Positions 7,900 to 17,002 of a stretch of DNA of 64,000 bases are shown here, piece after piece. The position numbers were made by a program, and so were the translations under genes. Origin of the DNA: Rhodovulum sulfidophilum (GTDB taxonomy: Bacteria > Pseudomonadota > Alphaproteobacteria > Rhodobacterales > Rhodobacteraceae); NCBI GenBank assembly GCA_003241785.1, contig QFPW01000016.1, positions 62,001 through 126,000 of the forward strand, written 5' to 3'. The first letter of the stretch is position 1; each line of letters opens with the position of its first letter. Below the pieces are notes generated by a model. That model worked only from the letters and a program-made list of their open reading frames with translations. It made no database searches and was not told where the DNA came from.

Positions 7900-8952
7900 A
7901 TGTCGCTGCTCGACCACCTCGGGCTCACGGTCCCGATCATCCAGGCTCCCATGGCCGGCGTCTCGACGCCGCGGCTCGCGGCCGCCGTCTCGAACGCGGG
8001 CGGGCTCGGCTCGATCGGCGTCGGCGCGACCGACGCCGCCGGGGCGGGCGCGATGATCGACGCGCTGCGCGCCGCCACGGACCGCGCCTACAACGTCAAT
8101 CTCTTCGTCCACGCCCCGGCCAAGGCCGATCCGCCGCGCGAGGCGGCCTGGCTGGCCGCGCTCGGGCCGGTCTTCGAGGAGTTCGGCGCCGAGCCTCCGG
8201 CCGCCTTGCGCGTGATCTACCGGAGCTTCGCCGAGGACGATGCGATGCTCACCCTCCTGCTCGAGCGCGCCCCGCCGGTCGTGAGCTTCCACTTCGGCCT
8301 GCCGGGGCCGGAGCGGATCCGCGCCCTGAAGGCGGCCGGCTGCCTGCCGCTCGCCACCGCGACTAATCTCGCGGAGGCGCGCGCGGCCCGGCGGGCGGGC
8401 ATCGACGCGGTGGTCGCGCAGGGCTACGAGGCCGGAGGGCATCGCGGCGTCTTCGATCCCGACGCCCCCGACGACCAGCTCGGGACGATGGCGCTGGTCC
8501 GGATCCTGGCGCCGCGCGCCGAACTGCCGGTGATCGCGGCCGGAGGGATCATGGACGGGCGGGGCGTGCGCGCGGCCCTCGATCTCGGCGCGGTCGCGGC
8601 CCAGCTCGGCACGGCCTTCATCGCCTGTCCCGAGAGCGCCGCCGACGCGGGCTATCGCGCGACGCTGACCGGGCCGGGCGGCGCGCGTACCGTCATGACG
8701 CGCGCGATCTCGGGGCGTCCGGCGCGCTGCCTCGCGAACCGGTTCACGACCTGGGGCGCCGGGCCGGTGCCGCCGGTTCCCGACTATCCGATCGCCTACG
8801 ACGCCGGAAAGGCGCTGAACGCCGCGGCTCGGGCGAAGGGCGAGAGCGGCTTCGGCGCGCGATGGGCGGGGCAGGGCGCGCCCCTGAGCCGCCCGATGCC
8901 AGCCGCCGCGCTGATCGCGCTCCTCGACCGGGAGGCGCGCGGCGCGGGCTGA
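7900..8952 (+). CDS. Nitronate monooxygenase-like FMN enzyme
   Basis: A 350-residue TIM-barrel flavoenzyme of the NMO/2-nitropropane dioxygenase family, which oxidises alkyl nitronates such as propionate-3-nitronate in the cytoplasm. Visible motifs are [13 protein letters not shown] at residues 12-24, [12 protein letters not shown], the catalytic-His segment GYEAGGHRG, the phosphate-binding [25 protein letters not shown], and the C-terminal FGARWAGQG. The length and motif order fit class I NMOs. It begins about 45 bp after the right CTAG of the IS5-family element. Before the IS arrived it would have followed the YhaN-like ATPase gene closely. Substrate is inferred from family only. Confidence 0.85.
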   Translation: MSLLDHLGLTVPIIQAPMAGVSTPRLAAAVSNAGGLGSIGVGATDAAGAGAMIDALRAATDRAYNVNLFVHAPAKADPPREAAWLAALGPVFEEFGAEPPAALRVIYRSFAEDDAMLTLLLERAPPVVSFHFGLPGPERIRALKAAGCLPLATATNLAEARAARRAGIDAVVAQGYEAGGHRGVFDPDAPDDQLGTMALVRILAPRAELPVIAAGGIMDGRGVRAALDLGAVAAQLGTAFIACPESAADAGYRATLTGPGGARTVMTRAISGRPARCLANRFTTWGAGPVPPVPDYPIAYDAGKALNAAARAKGESGFGARWAGQGAPLSRPMPAAALIALLDREARGAG

Positions 8953-8974
8953 GCGCGGCTCCGCCTCGCCGCGC

Positions 8975-9397
8975 TCAGCCGGGTTCGGGCCTGTCGCGCG
9001 CCCGTTCGAGGATCTCGGTCGCCTCCGAGGTCGTTGTATCGGCGAAATCGGCCATCTCGTAGAGCGGCCGGATTTCGATCTCGCTCGGCCCCGGCATCGG
9101 GTTCGGACAGCGCTTCACCCAGGCGACCGCCTCCTCCATGTCCCGGACCTCCCAGAGCCAGAAGCCGGCGACGAGCTCCCGGGTCTGGGCGAAGGGTCCG
9201 TCGGTGACCGTCCGGTCCGGTCCGTCGAACGCCACGCGCCTGCCATCGCCGGAGGGCCGGAGCCCCTCGGCGGCGCGCAGCACGCCCGCCGCGGCCAGCT
9301 CCGCGTTGAATCGCCCCATCGCCTCGAGCATTCCGGGCCCGGGGAGGTCCCCGCGCTCGCTCTCCTCGGTCGCCTTCACGAGCACCATCACGCGCAT
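8975..9397 (-). CDS. YCII-related (DGPF-type) domain protein
   Basis: A 140-residue protein starting MRVMVLVKATEESE, with the DGPF-type block TVTDGPFAQTRELVAGFWLWEV and the AVAWVKRCP segment that define this subgroup of YCII-like proteins. Such proteins are often encoded with ECF sigma factors, but here it stands alone, convergent with the NMO-like gene (22-bp gap). The fold is a ferredoxin-like dimer in known relatives. Enzyme activity is unknown. Confidence 0.82.
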   Translation of the reverse strand: MRVMVLVKATEESERGDLPGPGMLEAMGRFNAELAAAGVLRAAEGLRPSGDGRRVAFDGPDRTVTDGPFAQTRELVAGFWLWEVRDMEEAVAWVKRCPNPMPGPSEIEIRPLYEMADFADTTTSEATEILERARDRPEPG

Positions 9398-9467
9398 CTC
9401 TGGTCTCCTTCTTCGCGCCGGCCGTCATGGCCTTGTCGCGGAAACGTCGGAGGCGGCCTTTCGGACG

Positions 9468-9486
9468 ACCGCGCGGGCGGTTTTTT
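9468..9486 (+). terminator. Possible rho-independent terminator upstream of the oxidase operon
   Basis: ACCGC - GCGG - GCGGT (9468-9472 and 9477-9481) followed by a run of T to 9486. The stem is only 5 bp, but the T-run is rare in this GC-rich window. It would stop plus-strand transcription running past the NMO-like gene before the oxidase operon. Confidence 0.45.
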
Positions 9487-9567
9487 CGGGCGCGCCCGCC
9501 GGGCTCCGCCGATGCGAAACGGGCGGGACGCCGCGCCGGGCTTCTGGTTTTCGGGCCCCGATTGCGA

Positions 9568-9573
9568 TATGAT
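9568..9573 (+). promoter_or_regulatory. Possible -10 element for the oxidase operon
   Basis: TATGAT at 9568-9573 lies in the short AT-rich stretch 46 bp before the subunit II start. The sequence 17 bp upstream (TGGTTT) is a poor -35 match, so an activator may be needed. This is a pattern match only. Confidence 0.3.
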
Positions 9574-9618
9574 CCACGCGCTCGTCCCGGTTAGCCATCG
9601 GGACGCCGGGCCAGGATC

Positions 9619-10443
9619 ATGCGTGTCGCGATCGCATTGGTGCTCGTCGTCGTCGGCTCGGTCATGTTCCACATGCTGAGCCCCTGGTGGCTGGCGCCGA
9701 TCGCCTCGAACTGGGGCGCGATCGACACCACGCTCGAAATCACCTTCTGGATCACCGGGCTCGTCTTCACGACGGTCCTGCTGTTCATGGCCTATTGCGT
9801 CTGGCGCTTCCGGCACCGCGAGGGCGCCCGCGCGGATTACGAGCCCGAGAACCGGCGGCTCGAGATCTGGCTCACCGCGGCGACCGCGCTCGGCGTCGCG
9901 GCGCTGCTGACGCCGGGGCTGATCGGCTGGAACCGGTTCATCCATCCGCCCGCCGGCGCGACCGAGGTCGAGGTGGTGGCCCGGCAGTGGCAGTGGAGCT
10001 ACCGCCTGCCCGGGGCGGATGGCCGGCTCGGGCGCTCGGACGCCCGGCTGGTCAGCGACGACAACCCGCTCGGCGTCGACCCGGCCGACCCGCGCGGCGC
10101 CGACGACGTGATCGTCGGCGCGGCCGACCTGCACCTGCCCGTCGACAGGCCGGTCAAGGTGCTGCTGCGCTCGGTCGACGTGCTGCACAATTTCTACGTT
10201 CCCCAGTTCCGCGCGAAGATGGACTTCGTCCCGGGCATGGTGACGTATTTCTGGTTCACCCCGACGCGGACCGGCGCGTTCGAGGTGCTCTGCGCCGAGC
10301 TCTGCGGCGTGGGGCATGCCTTCATGCGCGGCGGCCTCACGGTCGAGGCCCAGGCGGATTACGACGCCTGGCTGGGCGAGCAGTCGACCTACGCCGAACT
10401 GGCGCGGCCGACGCGGCTCGGGTCGGCCGAGCCGGCGCGCTGA
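9619..10443 (+). CDS. coxB: Cytochrome c oxidase subunit II
   Basis: A 274-residue membrane-anchored subunit that holds the CuA centre and accepts electrons from cytochrome c. There is an N-terminal hydrophobic segment and a second one around FWITGLVFTTVLLFM, then a possible third (ATALGVAALLTPGLIGW) and the periplasmic cupredoxin domain. QWQWSY is the aromatic electron-entry motif. The ligands are visible: VLHNFYVPQ (His) and CAELCGVGHAFM (Cys, Glu, Cys, His, Met). No cytochrome c domain follows, unlike caa3-type subunit II. It is the first gene of a five-gene operon; subunit I follows after 57 bp. Confidence 0.92.
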   Translation: MRVAIALVLVVVGSVMFHMLSPWWLAPIASNWGAIDTTLEITFWITGLVFTTVLLFMAYCVWRFRHREGARADYEPENRRLEIWLTAATALGVAALLTPGLIGWNRFIHPPAGATEVEVVARQWQWSYRLPGADGRLGRSDARLVSDDNPLGVDPADPRGADDVIVGAADLHLPVDRPVKVLLRSVDVLHNFYVPQFRAKMDFVPGMVTYFWFTPTRTGAFEVLCAELCGVGHAFMRGGLTVEAQADYDAWLGEQSTYAELARPTRLGSAEPAR

Positions 10444-10500
10444 CGACGGGACGGCGAGCGACGCTCCGCCGCGCCCCGCGGCGGGCAGGGAGGAAGGCCG

Positions 10501-12306
10501 ATGGTCGAGATCACACCGCGGACGGAGACGGGGCTCCCGCCCCCCCGGATCCCGCGCCCCGAGGTCCCGCCCGCCGAGGTGCCCGAGGTCGAGCTCTATC
10601 ACGCGCACGGCTGGTGGACGCGCTACGTCTTCTCGCAGGATGCCAAGACCATCGCGCTCCAGTACGCCGGAACCGCGATCGCGATCGGCATGGTGGCGCT
10701 GGTGCTCTCCTGGCTGATGCGGCTGCAGCTCGGCTTTCCCGGCGTCTTCAGCTTCATCACGCCGGAGGCCTATTACCAGTTCATCACCATGCACGGCATG
10801 ATCATGGTGGTGTACCTGCTGACCGCGCTCTTTCTCGGCGGGTTCGGCAACTACCTGATCCCGCTCATGGTCGGCGCGCGGGACATGGCCTTTCCCTATC
10901 TCAACATGCTGAGCTTCTGGATCTATCTCGCGGCCGTGCTGGTGCTGGTGGCGGGGTTCTTCGCGCCCGGCGGGCCGACCGGGGCGGGCTGGACGCTCTA
11001 TCCGCCGCAGGCGATCCTCTCGGGTACGCCGGGCGGGCAGGGGGCGGGCATCCTGATCATGCTGACCTCGCTCATGCTCTTCATCGTCGGCTTCACCATG
11101 GGCGGGCTCAACTATGTCGTGACCGTGCTGCAGGGGCGGACGCGGGGCATGACGCTGATGCGCATGCCGCTCACCATCTGGGGGATCCTGACCGCGACCG
11201 TGATGGCGCTGCTCGCCTTCCCGGCGCTCTTCGTCGCCTGCCTGATGATGCTGCTCGACCGCACGCTCGGCACCAGCTTCTTCATGCCGGCGCTGGTCGA
11301 GATGGGCCAGCAGCTGAGCTATGGCGGCGGCAGCCCGATCCTGTTCCAGCACCTGTTCTGGTTCTTCGGCCATCCGGAGGTCTACATCGTGGCGCTGCCC
11401 GCCTTCGGCATCGTCTCCGACCTCATCAGCGTGCACGCGCGCAAGAACATCTTCGGCTACCGGATGATGGTCTGGGCGATCGTCGGCATCGGCGCGCTCA
11501 GCTTCGCCGTCTGGGCGCACCACATGTACGTCAGCGGCATGAACCCCTATTTCGGCTTCTTCTTCGCCACGACGACGCTCATCATCGCGGTGCCGACGGC
11601 GATCAAGGTCTACAACTGGATCCTGACGCTGTGGCGGGGCGACATCCACCTGACGCTGCCGATGCTCTTCGCGCTCGCCTTCATCGTCACCTTCGTCAAC
11701 GGCGGGCTGACCGGGCTCTTCCTCGGCAACGTGGTCGTCGACGTACCGCTCAGCGACACGATGTTCGTGGTGGCGCATTTCCACATGGTAATGGGCGTGG
11801 CGCCGATCCTGGTCATCTTCGGCGCGATCCATCACTGGTACCCCAAGATCACCGGGCGGATGCTCGACGAGGGCATGGGGCGGTTCCACTTCTGGATCAC
11901 CTTCCTCGGCGCCTATGCGATCTTCTTTCCGATGCACTACGTCGGGCTCGAAGGCGTGCCGCGGCGCTACGTCGAGATCGGCGACCCGGCCTTCCTGACC
12001 ACGCCGGTGCACCGGCTGAACGAATTCATCACCATCGCGGCGCTCATCGTCGGCTTCGCGCAGCTCGTCTTCCTGTTCAACCTCGTCTGGAGCATCCGCC
12101 ACGGGCGGGCGGCGGGCGGCAATCCGTGGCGCGCCGCCTCGCTCGAATGGCAGACCGCCGAGACGCCGCCGGGGCACGGCAACTGGGGGCCGGAGCCGCC
12201 GATCGTCTATCGCTGGGCCTATGACTACAGCGTGCCCGGCGCGCCGGAGGATTTCATCGCCCAGAACGATCCCTGGCCCGACCCGCCCGCGAGGGCGTCG
12301 TCATGA
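10501..12306 (+). CDS. coxA: Cytochrome c oxidase subunit I (heme-copper oxidase, A1 type)
   Basis: The 601-residue catalytic subunit reduces O2 to water and pumps protons. Metal ligands are visible: ITMHGMIM (low-spin heme His), GHPEVYIVALPAFG (CuB His and the cross-linked Tyr), AHHMYVSG (CuB His pair) and VVAHFHMVMG (heme a3 and heme a His). FGNYLIPLMVGARDMAFPYLN keeps the Asp and Asn residues of the D proton channel, and the Glu in GHPEVY marks the A1 class. The protein is somewhat longer than the usual 530-560 residues, with N- and C-terminal extensions. Its stop overlaps the next start (ATGA at 12303-12306). Confidence 0.94.
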   Translation: MVEITPRTETGLPPPRIPRPEVPPAEVPEVELYHAHGWWTRYVFSQDAKTIALQYAGTAIAIGMVALVLSWLMRLQLGFPGVFSFITPEAYYQFITMHGMIMVVYLLTALFLGGFGNYLIPLMVGARDMAFPYLNMLSFWIYLAAVLVLVAGFFAPGGPTGAGWTLYPPQAILSGTPGGQGAGILIMLTSLMLFIVGFTMGGLNYVVTVLQGRTRGMTLMRMPLTIWGILTATVMALLAFPALFVACLMMLLDRTLGTSFFMPALVEMGQQLSYGGGSPILFQHLFWFFGHPEVYIVALPAFGIVSDLISVHARKNIFGYRMMVWAIVGIGALSFAVWAHHMYVSGMNPYFGFFFATTTLIIAVPTAIKVYNWILTLWRGDIHLTLPMLFALAFIVTFVNGGLTGLFLGNVVVDVPLSDTMFVVAHFHMVMGVAPILVIFGAIHHWYPKITGRMLDEGMGRFHFWITFLGAYAIFFPMHYVGLEGVPRRYVEIGDPAFLTTPVHRLNEFITIAALIVGFAQLVFLFNLVWSIRHGRAAGGNPWRAASLEWQTAETPPGHGNWGPEPPIVYRWAYDYSVPGAPEDFIAQNDPWPDPPARASS

Positions 12307-13004
12307 GCGTCATCCTCGTCTTCCTGCTCGCGGTCTTCGGCTTCGCCGGCTGGTGGCTCGCGCATCAGCGGCTGATGTCGAAGCCCTGGCTCGAGGTCGG
12401 GCCGGATCCGGTCGGCGGCCCCGGCCCGGACCGGATGCCGACCGAGAAGATCGCGCTCGGCGTCTTTCTCGCCGTCGTCGGCGCGCTCTTCGCGCTCTTC
12501 GCCAGCGCCTATTTCATGCGCATGGCCTTCTCCGACTGGCGGCCGATGCCGGCGCCGCCGATCCTCTGGCTCAATACCGCGATGCTGGCGGTGGCGAGCG
12601 TAGCGCTCCGCTGCGCGGTCGCGGGGGTCCGCCAGGGCGATATCGAGACCACGCGGATCGGCCTCGCCGGCGCCGTCGTCGCGACGCTGAGCTTTCTCGC
12701 CGGCCAGCTCATCGCCTGGCGCGCGCTCGCGGCGAGCGGCTATGTCCTCGCCGGCAACCCGTCCAACAGCTTCTTCTACGTGCTGACCGGCCTGCACGGG
12801 CTGCACATACTCGGCGGGCTGGTCGCGCTCGCGCGGACGATCCCCGCCGCCTGGGGCCACGGCGACGCGCGGCGGCTTCGCCTGCGGATCGAGCTCTGCG
12901 CGACCTACTGGGATTTCCTGCTGCTGATCTGGCTCGGCCTCCTGCTCGTGCTGACCGGCGGGGCGAACCGCTTCGTCGACATCTGCCGCGCGATCCTGAG
13001 CTGA
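12303..13004 (+). CDS. Cytochrome c oxidase subunit III-like protein (first of two)
   Basis: A 233-residue protein with about six or seven hydrophobic segments. The core is subunit-III-like: MPTEKIALGVFLAVVGALFALFASAYFMRM, FYVLTGLHGLHILGGLVAL (the conserved His-containing helix) and LCATYWDFLLLIWLGLL. It overlaps the subunit I stop by 4 bp. A second subunit-III gene follows at 13012. Two subunit-III-like genes after subunit I recall the coxMNOP oxidase of Bradyrhizobium. Both may be needed for one complex, or one may be a divergent accessory subunit. Confidence 0.85.
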   Translation: MSVILVFLLAVFGFAGWWLAHQRLMSKPWLEVGPDPVGGPGPDRMPTEKIALGVFLAVVGALFALFASAYFMRMAFSDWRPMPAPPILWLNTAMLAVASVALRCAVAGVRQGDIETTRIGLAGAVVATLSFLAGQLIAWRALAASGYVLAGNPSNSFFYVLTGLHGLHILGGLVALARTIPAAWGHGDARRLRLRIELCATYWDFLLLIWLGLLLVLTGGANRFVDICRAILS

Positions 13005-13011
13005 GGGCGCC

Positions 13012-13728
13012 ATGACCGAGATTTCCACCGCCCCCGCCGCCCGGTCCCGCCTTCCCGGCTGGCGCGGCGTCGCCGCCGACTGGGCCTCCGACCAGCGCGT
13101 CTTCAAGGACGTCTCCTGGAAGAAGGCGATGATGTGGATCTTCCTCCTGAGCGACACCTTCGTCTTCGGCTGCTTCCTCATCGCCTACATGACCGCGCGC
13201 TCCTCGACCGTGGTGCCCTGGCCGAACCCGAGCGAGGTCTTCTCGCTCCATATCGCGGGCCACGACCTGCCGTTGATCCTGATCGCGATCATGACCTTCG
13301 TGCTCATCTCCTCGAGCGGCACGATGGCGCTCGCGGTCAACCACGGCTACCGGCGCGACCGGCGGACCACCGCGCGGCTCATGCTCGCGACGGCGGCGCT
13401 CGGGGCGATGTTCGTCGGCATGCAGGCCTTCGAATGGACCAAGCTCATCACCGAGGGGGTCCGGCCCTGGGGCAATCCCTGGGGCGCGCCGCAGTTCGGG
13501 GCCAGCTTCTTCATGATCACCGGCTTTCACGGCACGCATGTGACGATCGGGGTCATCTTCCTCCTGATCACCGCGCGCAAGACGCTGCGCGGCGATTTCG
13601 ATACCGGGCGGCGGGGCTTTTTCACCAGCCGCGGCGGCGATTACGAGAACGTCGAGGTGATGGGGCTCTACTGGCACTTCGTCGACCTCGTCTGGGTCTT
13701 CATCTTCGCGTTCTTCTATCTCTGGTGA
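13012..13728 (+). CDS. coxC: Cytochrome c oxidase subunit III (second)
   Basis: A 238-residue membrane protein more typical of subunit III: KKAMMWIFLLSDTFVFGCFLIAYM near the N-terminus, MQAFEWTKLI, FFMITGFHGTHVTIGVIFLL with the conserved GFHGxHV motif, and the C-terminal YWHFVDLVWVFIFAFFYL. The Glu in the MQAFEW helix is a usual lipid- or proton-path residue. It starts 7 bp after the preceding subunit-III-like gene. In the family, this subunit stabilises the catalytic core against turnover inactivation. Confidence 0.91.
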   Translation: MTEISTAPAARSRLPGWRGVAADWASDQRVFKDVSWKKAMMWIFLLSDTFVFGCFLIAYMTARSSTVVPWPNPSEVFSLHIAGHDLPLILIAIMTFVLISSSGTMALAVNHGYRRDRRTTARLMLATAALGAMFVGMQAFEWTKLITEGVRPWGNPWGAPQFGASFFMITGFHGTHVTIGVIFLLITARKTLRGDFDTGRRGFFTSRGGDYENVEVMGLYWHFVDLVWVFIFAFFYLW

Positions 13729-13735
13729 GGCGGAC

Positions 13736-14449
13736 ATGACCGATGCGATCCTTGACGGCCCCGCGGGCCACCTCCCGCCGCCCGCGCCCGCGGCGGCGCA
13801 CGCCGAGGGCCGGCACCATCCGCTCAGACTCTATTTCGTGGTTTGGGGCTGGCTCTTCGTGCTCAGCGCCTGCTCCTACCTGGTCGATTACTTCGGCGTG
13901 CAGGGCGCGCCGCGCTGGACGCTGATCCTGATCTTCATGTGCCTCAAGGCGGGGCTCATCGTCGCGTTCTTCATGCACATGGCCTGGGAGCGGCTGGCGC
14001 TCGTCTCCGCGATCTGCCTGCCGGTGGTCGCGATCCTCGTCTTCGTCGCCATCATGACCTTCGAATCGAGCTACACGCTGTTCTCGCGCGAGGCCTTCTT
14101 CGCGCTCTTCGCCGGGCAGCCGCCGTTTCCCGTCACCGCGCCGGCGGGCCAGGGGCTCACCGCCGACCTGCCGCGGCTCGCGCTGCACACGCTCCTCGCC
14201 GTGGTCTGGGGCGCGGTCCTCGCGCTCGGCTTCGCGGGCCTCATCTTCCTCGGCGACGCGGAGGCGCGGCGCAAACCGATCGTCTCCGTACGCTTCGACG
14301 GGCGCGCGACGCTGCTTCTCTGCCTGTCCTGGTTCAGCCTGCCGCTCTGGTTCGGTTTCGGCCAGCTCTCGCTGATCCTCGCCTGCGCGGCGAGCATCCT
14401 GCTCTGCGCGACCTACGCGGCGAGCTACCGGGCGGCGCGCCCGGCCTGA
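13736..14449 (+). CDS. Oxidase subunit IV-like membrane protein with C-terminal extension
   Basis: A 237-residue protein. Residues about 28-110 match the prokaryotic cytochrome c oxidase subunit IV pattern: a helix beginning PLRLYFVVWGWLFVLSACSYLVD and the ALK-like segment FMCLKAGLIVAFFMHMAWER. The following half, with three or four more hydrophobic segments, is not something I recognise. It starts 7 bp after subunit III and closes the operon. Family subunit IV is much shorter (about 100 residues), so this one carries an extra membrane domain, either fused or lineage-specific. Role inferred from position. Confidence 0.75.
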   Translation: MTDAILDGPAGHLPPPAPAAAHAEGRHHPLRLYFVVWGWLFVLSACSYLVDYFGVQGAPRWTLILIFMCLKAGLIVAFFMHMAWERLALVSAICLPVVAILVFVAIMTFESSYTLFSREAFFALFAGQPPFPVTAPAGQGLTADLPRLALHTLLAVVWGAVLALGFAGLIFLGDAEARRKPIVSVRFDGRATLLLCLSWFSLPLWFGFGQLSLILACAASILLCATYAASYRAARPA

Positions 14450-14578
14450 CCTCCCCGACCCTTGGACCGGACAGGCGGCTCCCCGCCGTTCGCGGCGGCG
14501 CGGGATTGGCGCGGCCGGACGAAAGGCTAGTATCCCGGGCGACCGAGACGACAACCGACGACCCGGAGCCCGCCGATC

Positions 14579-16819
14579 ATGCGCCTGCCTTCCCTCGCCA
14601 CCTTCCTGGCCCTCCTCTGCCTCTGGCTCGCCGCGCCCCTCGCCGCGCAGACGCCACCGGCTCCGGCCGGGACGGCGCCCGCGAGCGGCGCCGAGGCGGC
14701 CGAGGCGGCGCGGCTCCTCGCGGACGTGATCGCGGACCCAGCGGCGCGCGAGGCGCTGATCGCGCAGCTGCGCGCGGCCGCGGCCGGAACGCCCGTCGCG
14801 GCGGCTCCCGACGCCGGGACCCCGCCCGCCGCCTCCGCCGCGCCGCCGGCCGAGCCGCCCGCCGCGGCGGAGGCCGCGCCCGAGCCGGAGCCCTCCGTCG
14901 AGCAATCGATCACCGCGGCGGTCGCGGCGCATACGCTCGGCTTCGCCGAGGGGGTTGCGACCGGCCTCGAGACCGTCTGGGCCACGGTGACCGATTTCGA
15001 CGGCATGCGCGCGGCGGTCGCCGGCGTGAACTGGCAGCGCGTGCTCGACGCCACGGTCGCGGTCGGCGTGGTGGTGGTGGCCACGCTCGGCGTCTTCGGC
15101 GTGATGCGCCGGATCACCCGGGGGCCGCGCGCGCGGCTCAGCGCCGCGATGGCGGCGCGGGTCGGGGCGCGGGGCTGGGCGCGCCGCGTCACCGGGCTCG
15201 TCGCGGTGCTGCTCTTCGACCTCGTGCTGATCTTCGCGGCCTGGGCGATCGGCTACGCGCTGGCGCTCGGCATCGGCGAGGGCGGCCGGATGGACCTGCG
15301 CCAGAGCCTCTTTCTCAACGCCTTCCTCTTCGTCGAGCTGGTGAAGCTCGGCCTGCGCCTTTTCCTCGCCCCCCGCCTGACTGGGCTCCGCTTCTGGCCG
15401 ATGACCGACGCGCGCGCGCTCCGGGTCTATCGCGGCTTCGCGCGGATGGTCGAGGTGCTCGGCTACGGCATCCTGCTCGCCGTGCCGGTGGCGCGCACCG
15501 CCGTCTCCTGGCGCTTCGCGGGCGTGCTCGAGCTCGTCACCGTGCTGATCGCCGCCTGGATCGCGCTCTCGATGATCTTCCGCAACCGCGCCGCCGCCGC
15601 GCGCACGCTGAACGACTGGGCCGGGCGCGATCCCGACGGGCTGGTCGGCATGGCGCTCGGGGTGGTCGCGCGCACCTGGCATCTGCTCGCGGTCGCCTAT
15701 GTCTTCGCGGTCCTGCTCGTCTGGTCCGCGCGGCCGGCGGATTCGCTCGGCTTCGTGCTCGCGGCGACCGCGACCTCGCTGGTCGCGATCGTGGTCGGCT
15801 CGATCCTGATGCTGATCCTGACCCGCGCCATCACCGGCGGCGTGACGCTGCCCGAGAAGCTGCGTGAGCGGCTGCCGATGCTCGAGCCGCGCCTCAACGC
15901 CTATGTGCCGAACGTGCTCGCCGTCGCGCGGCTCCTGATCTTCGTCGCCGTGGTCGGCGCGATCCTGCGCGCCTGGAACATCTTCGACCTGCCCGCCTGG
16001 CTCAGCGAGACCGAGGGCGGCCGGCGCGTGACCGAAAGCGTCGTCTCCGCCGGCATGATCATCCTGGTGACGGCGATCATCTGGCTCGCGATCGCCTCCT
16101 GGATCGACTATCGCCTGCACCCCGGCGCCGGGCGCATGGCGACCGCGCGCGAGCGCACTCTTCTGTCGCTGCTCAGGAACGGCGTCGCCGTCTTGCTGGC
16201 GGTGATGACGCTCATGCTGGCGCTCTCGGCCGTCGGCGTGAACATCGCGCCGCTCCTCGCCGGCGCCGGGGTGGTTGGCCTCGCGGTCGGCTTCGGCGCG
16301 CAGACGCTGGTCAAGGACATCATCACCGGCGCCTTCATCCAGCTCGAGAACGCGATGAACACCGGCGACGTCGTAACCGCCGGCGGCGTCACCGGCACGG
16401 TCGAGCGGCTGACGATCCGCTCGGTCTCGCTGCGCGACAGTTCGGGGACCTATCACCTGGTGCCGTTCAGCTCGGTCACCTCCATCGCAAATTTCAACAA
16501 GGATTTCAGCTACTACGTCGCCGATGTTCTGATCCCGCGTCAAAAGGACGTGGCGCGGGTGAAGGAGATCATGCGCGAATCCTTCGACTCGCTCCGCGCG
16601 ACGCCCGAGGGCGCCGCCATCGCCGGCCCCTTCGACATGCTGGGCGTCGCGACCTTCAGCGACACGCTCGTGACCGTGCGCGCCCGCATCATGACGCGGC
16701 CGGGCAAGCACTGGGCGGTCGGCCGCGCCTATAACGAGATCGTCGCGCGCAAGCTCGACGCCGCCGACATCGAGGCCCCGCTCTCGACGGCCGCCGAGTC
16801 CGAAGAGGCGGTCGGCTAA
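14579..16819 (+). CDS. MscS-family mechanosensitive channel, large type
   Basis: A 746-residue inner-membrane channel. It has an N-terminal signal peptide ending LAAQ (about residue 24), then an Ala/Pro-rich periplasmic stretch, multiple membrane segments through the middle, and the MscS pore and beta domain from about residue 540. Key family features are the pore helix LLAGAGVVGLAVGFGAQTLVKDIITGAFI, the beta-domain start ENAMNTGDVV, and IRSVSLRDSSGTYHLVPFSSV. The size fits the YbiO/MscM-like subgroup. It opens under membrane tension to release solutes on osmotic downshift. It follows the oxidase operon after 129 bp and appears to be transcribed separately. Confidence 0.9.
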   Translation: MRLPSLATFLALLCLWLAAPLAAQTPPAPAGTAPASGAEAAEAARLLADVIADPAAREALIAQLRAAAAGTPVAAAPDAGTPPAASAAPPAEPPAAAEAAPEPEPSVEQSITAAVAAHTLGFAEGVATGLETVWATVTDFDGMRAAVAGVNWQRVLDATVAVGVVVVATLGVFGVMRRITRGPRARLSAAMAARVGARGWARRVTGLVAVLLFDLVLIFAAWAIGYALALGIGEGGRMDLRQSLFLNAFLFVELVKLGLRLFLAPRLTGLRFWPMTDARALRVYRGFARMVEVLGYGILLAVPVARTAVSWRFAGVLELVTVLIAAWIALSMIFRNRAAAARTLNDWAGRDPDGLVGMALGVVARTWHLLAVAYVFAVLLVWSARPADSLGFVLAATATSLVAIVVGSILMLILTRAITGGVTLPEKLRERLPMLEPRLNAYVPNVLAVARLLIFVAVVGAILRAWNIFDLPAWLSETEGGRRVTESVVSAGMIILVTAIIWLAIASWIDYRLHPGAGRMATARERTLLSLLRNGVAVLLAVMTLMLALSAVGVNIAPLLAGAGVVGLAVGFGAQTLVKDIITGAFIQLENAMNTGDVVTAGGVTGTVERLTIRSVSLRDSSGTYHLVPFSSVTSIANFNKDFSYYVADVLIPRQKDVARVKEIMRESFDSLRATPEGAAIAGPFDMLGVATFSDTLVTVRARIMTRPGKHWAVGRAYNEIVARKLDAADIEAPLSTAAESEEAVG

Positions 16820-17002
16820 GCCGGGGCCGCCTCGGGTTCGCGTCGGCGCGGTACCGGGCGGGCCGGAAAGATGGTAGGGTGGCGGGCGTCCGCCCAGCGA
16901 TGCGACTTCGTCGACCGTCGCCCTTTCGGACGCGGCCAGTTCCTTGCCCGCGCACAGCGCGCGCACCGCTCGGCGGCATGTCGATCAGGGAAGGATCGGA
17001 TC

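Noticed and set aside
9388..12177. Long minus-strand open frame antisense to oxidase subunits II and I
   Set aside because: His/Arg/Asp-rich mirror of a strongly conserved oxidase; no ribosome site or family.
13700..16966. Long minus-strand open frame antisense to oxidase subunit III/IV and MscS genes
   Set aside because: No domain, biased composition, and it overlaps clear plus-strand genes fully.
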